Below, piece by piece: positions 63,421 through 64,000 of a stretch of 64,000 bases of DNA. The DNA is taken from NCBI RefSeq assembly GCF_039538065.1, contig NZ_BAABBR010000001.1:1836501-1900500 (forward strand), read 5' to 3'. How positions within the stretch are numbered: position 1 is the first letter of the stretch; every line of letters starts with the position of its first letter. The DNA is from Sphingomonas rosea. Its GTDB lineage: Bacteria; Pseudomonadota; Alphaproteobacteria; Sphingomonadales; Sphingomonadaceae. Position numbers and translations under genes: made by a program. A model generated the notes under the pieces. The model did not search any database. It saw only the letters and a program-made list of their open reading frames with translations, and was not told the DNA's origin.

Positions 63421-64000
63421 GCGGTCGCCTCCCCGGTCGGTGCCGCGGGCCGGCGGCGGAAGCGCCCGCGGATGAAGGTCACGCCCTCCTTCGCGCCGCG
63501 GCGGACAAGGACGAAGAACAGCGGAATGTAGAAGAGCGCGAGCAAGGTCGCGGTGATCATCCCGCCGATGACCGCGGTGCCGATCGCGATGCGGCTGTTG
63601 GCGCCGGCACCGGTCGAGATGGCGAGCGGCAGCACGCCGAAGATGAAGGCGAAGCTCGTCATCAGGATCGGGCGGAGGCGGATGCGCGCGGCTTCGAGAG
63701 CGGCTTCCATCACTGGCTTGCCGGCGCGTTCGGCCTGTTCGGCGAATTCGATCATCAAGATGGCGTTCTTGGCGGCGAGGCCCATGGTCGTAAGCAGGCC
63801 GATCTGGAGATAGACGTCGTTTTCGAGCCCGCGCAGCGTCACCGCGAAAACCGCGCCGACAAGCCCGAGCGGGATCACTAGCAGCACCGCGACGGGGATC
63901 GACCAGCTCTCGTAGAGCGCGGCGAGGCAGAGGAAGACGACCAGCAGCGACAGCCCGTAGAGGAGGGGTGCCTGGCCCGAGGACAGGCGCTCCTGGAACG
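63417..64000 (-). CDS. RND efflux pump inner-membrane subunit (3' part)
   Basis: The C-terminal 193 residues of an AcrB/MexB-type HAE-1 pump; the gene continues past the right edge. Conserved features: [52 protein letters not shown] (with the family's [14 protein letters not shown]) and [20 protein letters not shown]. The short C-terminal tail is basic. The stop overlaps the start of the channel gene. Confidence 0.95.
   Translation of the reverse strand, partial: FQERLSSGQAPLLYGLSLLVVFLCLAALYESWSIPVAVLLVIPLGLVGAVFAVTLRGLENDVYLQIGLLTTMGLAAKNAILMIEFAEQAERAGKPVMEAALEAARIRLRPILMTSFAFIFGVLPLAISTGAGANSRIAIGTAVIGGMITATLLALFYIPLFFVLVRRGAKEGVTFIRGRFRRRPAAPTGEATA

Noticed and set aside
62032..64000. 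Type I secretion outlet for the RTX adhesin
   Set aside because: The outer-membrane gene is a NodT-type lipoprotein coupled to an RND pump, not a TolC partner of an ABC exporter.

Overview
The window is GC-rich, densely coded chromosomal DNA, most likely from an alphaproteobacterium of the Sphingomonadaceae type. This is inferred from the housekeeping gene orders (radA-cvpA-cysS, aroK-aroB, xerD-accA), a TonB-receptor carbohydrate locus, RND efflux genes, and many 4-bp start/stop overlaps. The species cannot be told from the sequence alone.

Layout. 1-8 kb: end of an outer-membrane-like gene, a Cys/His-rich small protein, trxB, an unknown protein, and an acyl carrier protein / acyl-CoA ligase / PLP decarboxylase trio of the kind that accompanies exosortase A loci. 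8-18 kb: housekeeping genes (radA, cvpA, cysS, an Fe-S scaffold, a Kef-type antiporter, aroB, aroK, xerD, accA) and tRNA-Val(GAC). 18.6-33 kb: a cell-surface island with a 1282-residue VCBS/RTX adhesin on the + strand facing a five-gene - strand operon of secreted DUF11-like proteins, one of them a 1694-residue outer-membrane barrel protein. 33-36.4 kb: a split phosphorelay (Hpt, histidine kinase, single-domain receiver) divergent from an OmpR-type regulator.

36.5-49 kb is a pectin/galacturonan utilisation locus: MFS transporter, FAH-family hydratase, LacI regulator, kduI, kduD, kdgK, pectate lyase, TonB receptor, esterase and pectinesterase. Four copies of an 11-base core, TGACACCGGTT, lie 25-61 nt upstream of the first gene of each transcription unit (hydratase-MFS, kduI-kduD-kdgK, pectate lyase, receptor-esterase-pectinesterase). 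They look like the operator of the local LacI protein. Together the genes would de-esterify and cleave pectin outside or in the periplasm, import the fragments, and convert unsaturated uronates to KDPG; the final aldolase is not in the window.

49-64 kb: psd, an MHS-family MFS transporter, an RNA methyltransferase, dctA, an ECF sigma/anti-sigma pair divergent from a subtilisin-like protease, an amidohydrolase, a penicillin-acylase family enzyme, a CDF cation transporter, and the end of an RND efflux operon cut by the right edge.

The two most interesting systems are the DUF11-like surface operon, whose small secreted proteins end in the same beta-strand and are separated by strong mRNA hairpins, and the LacI-operator pectin regulon.
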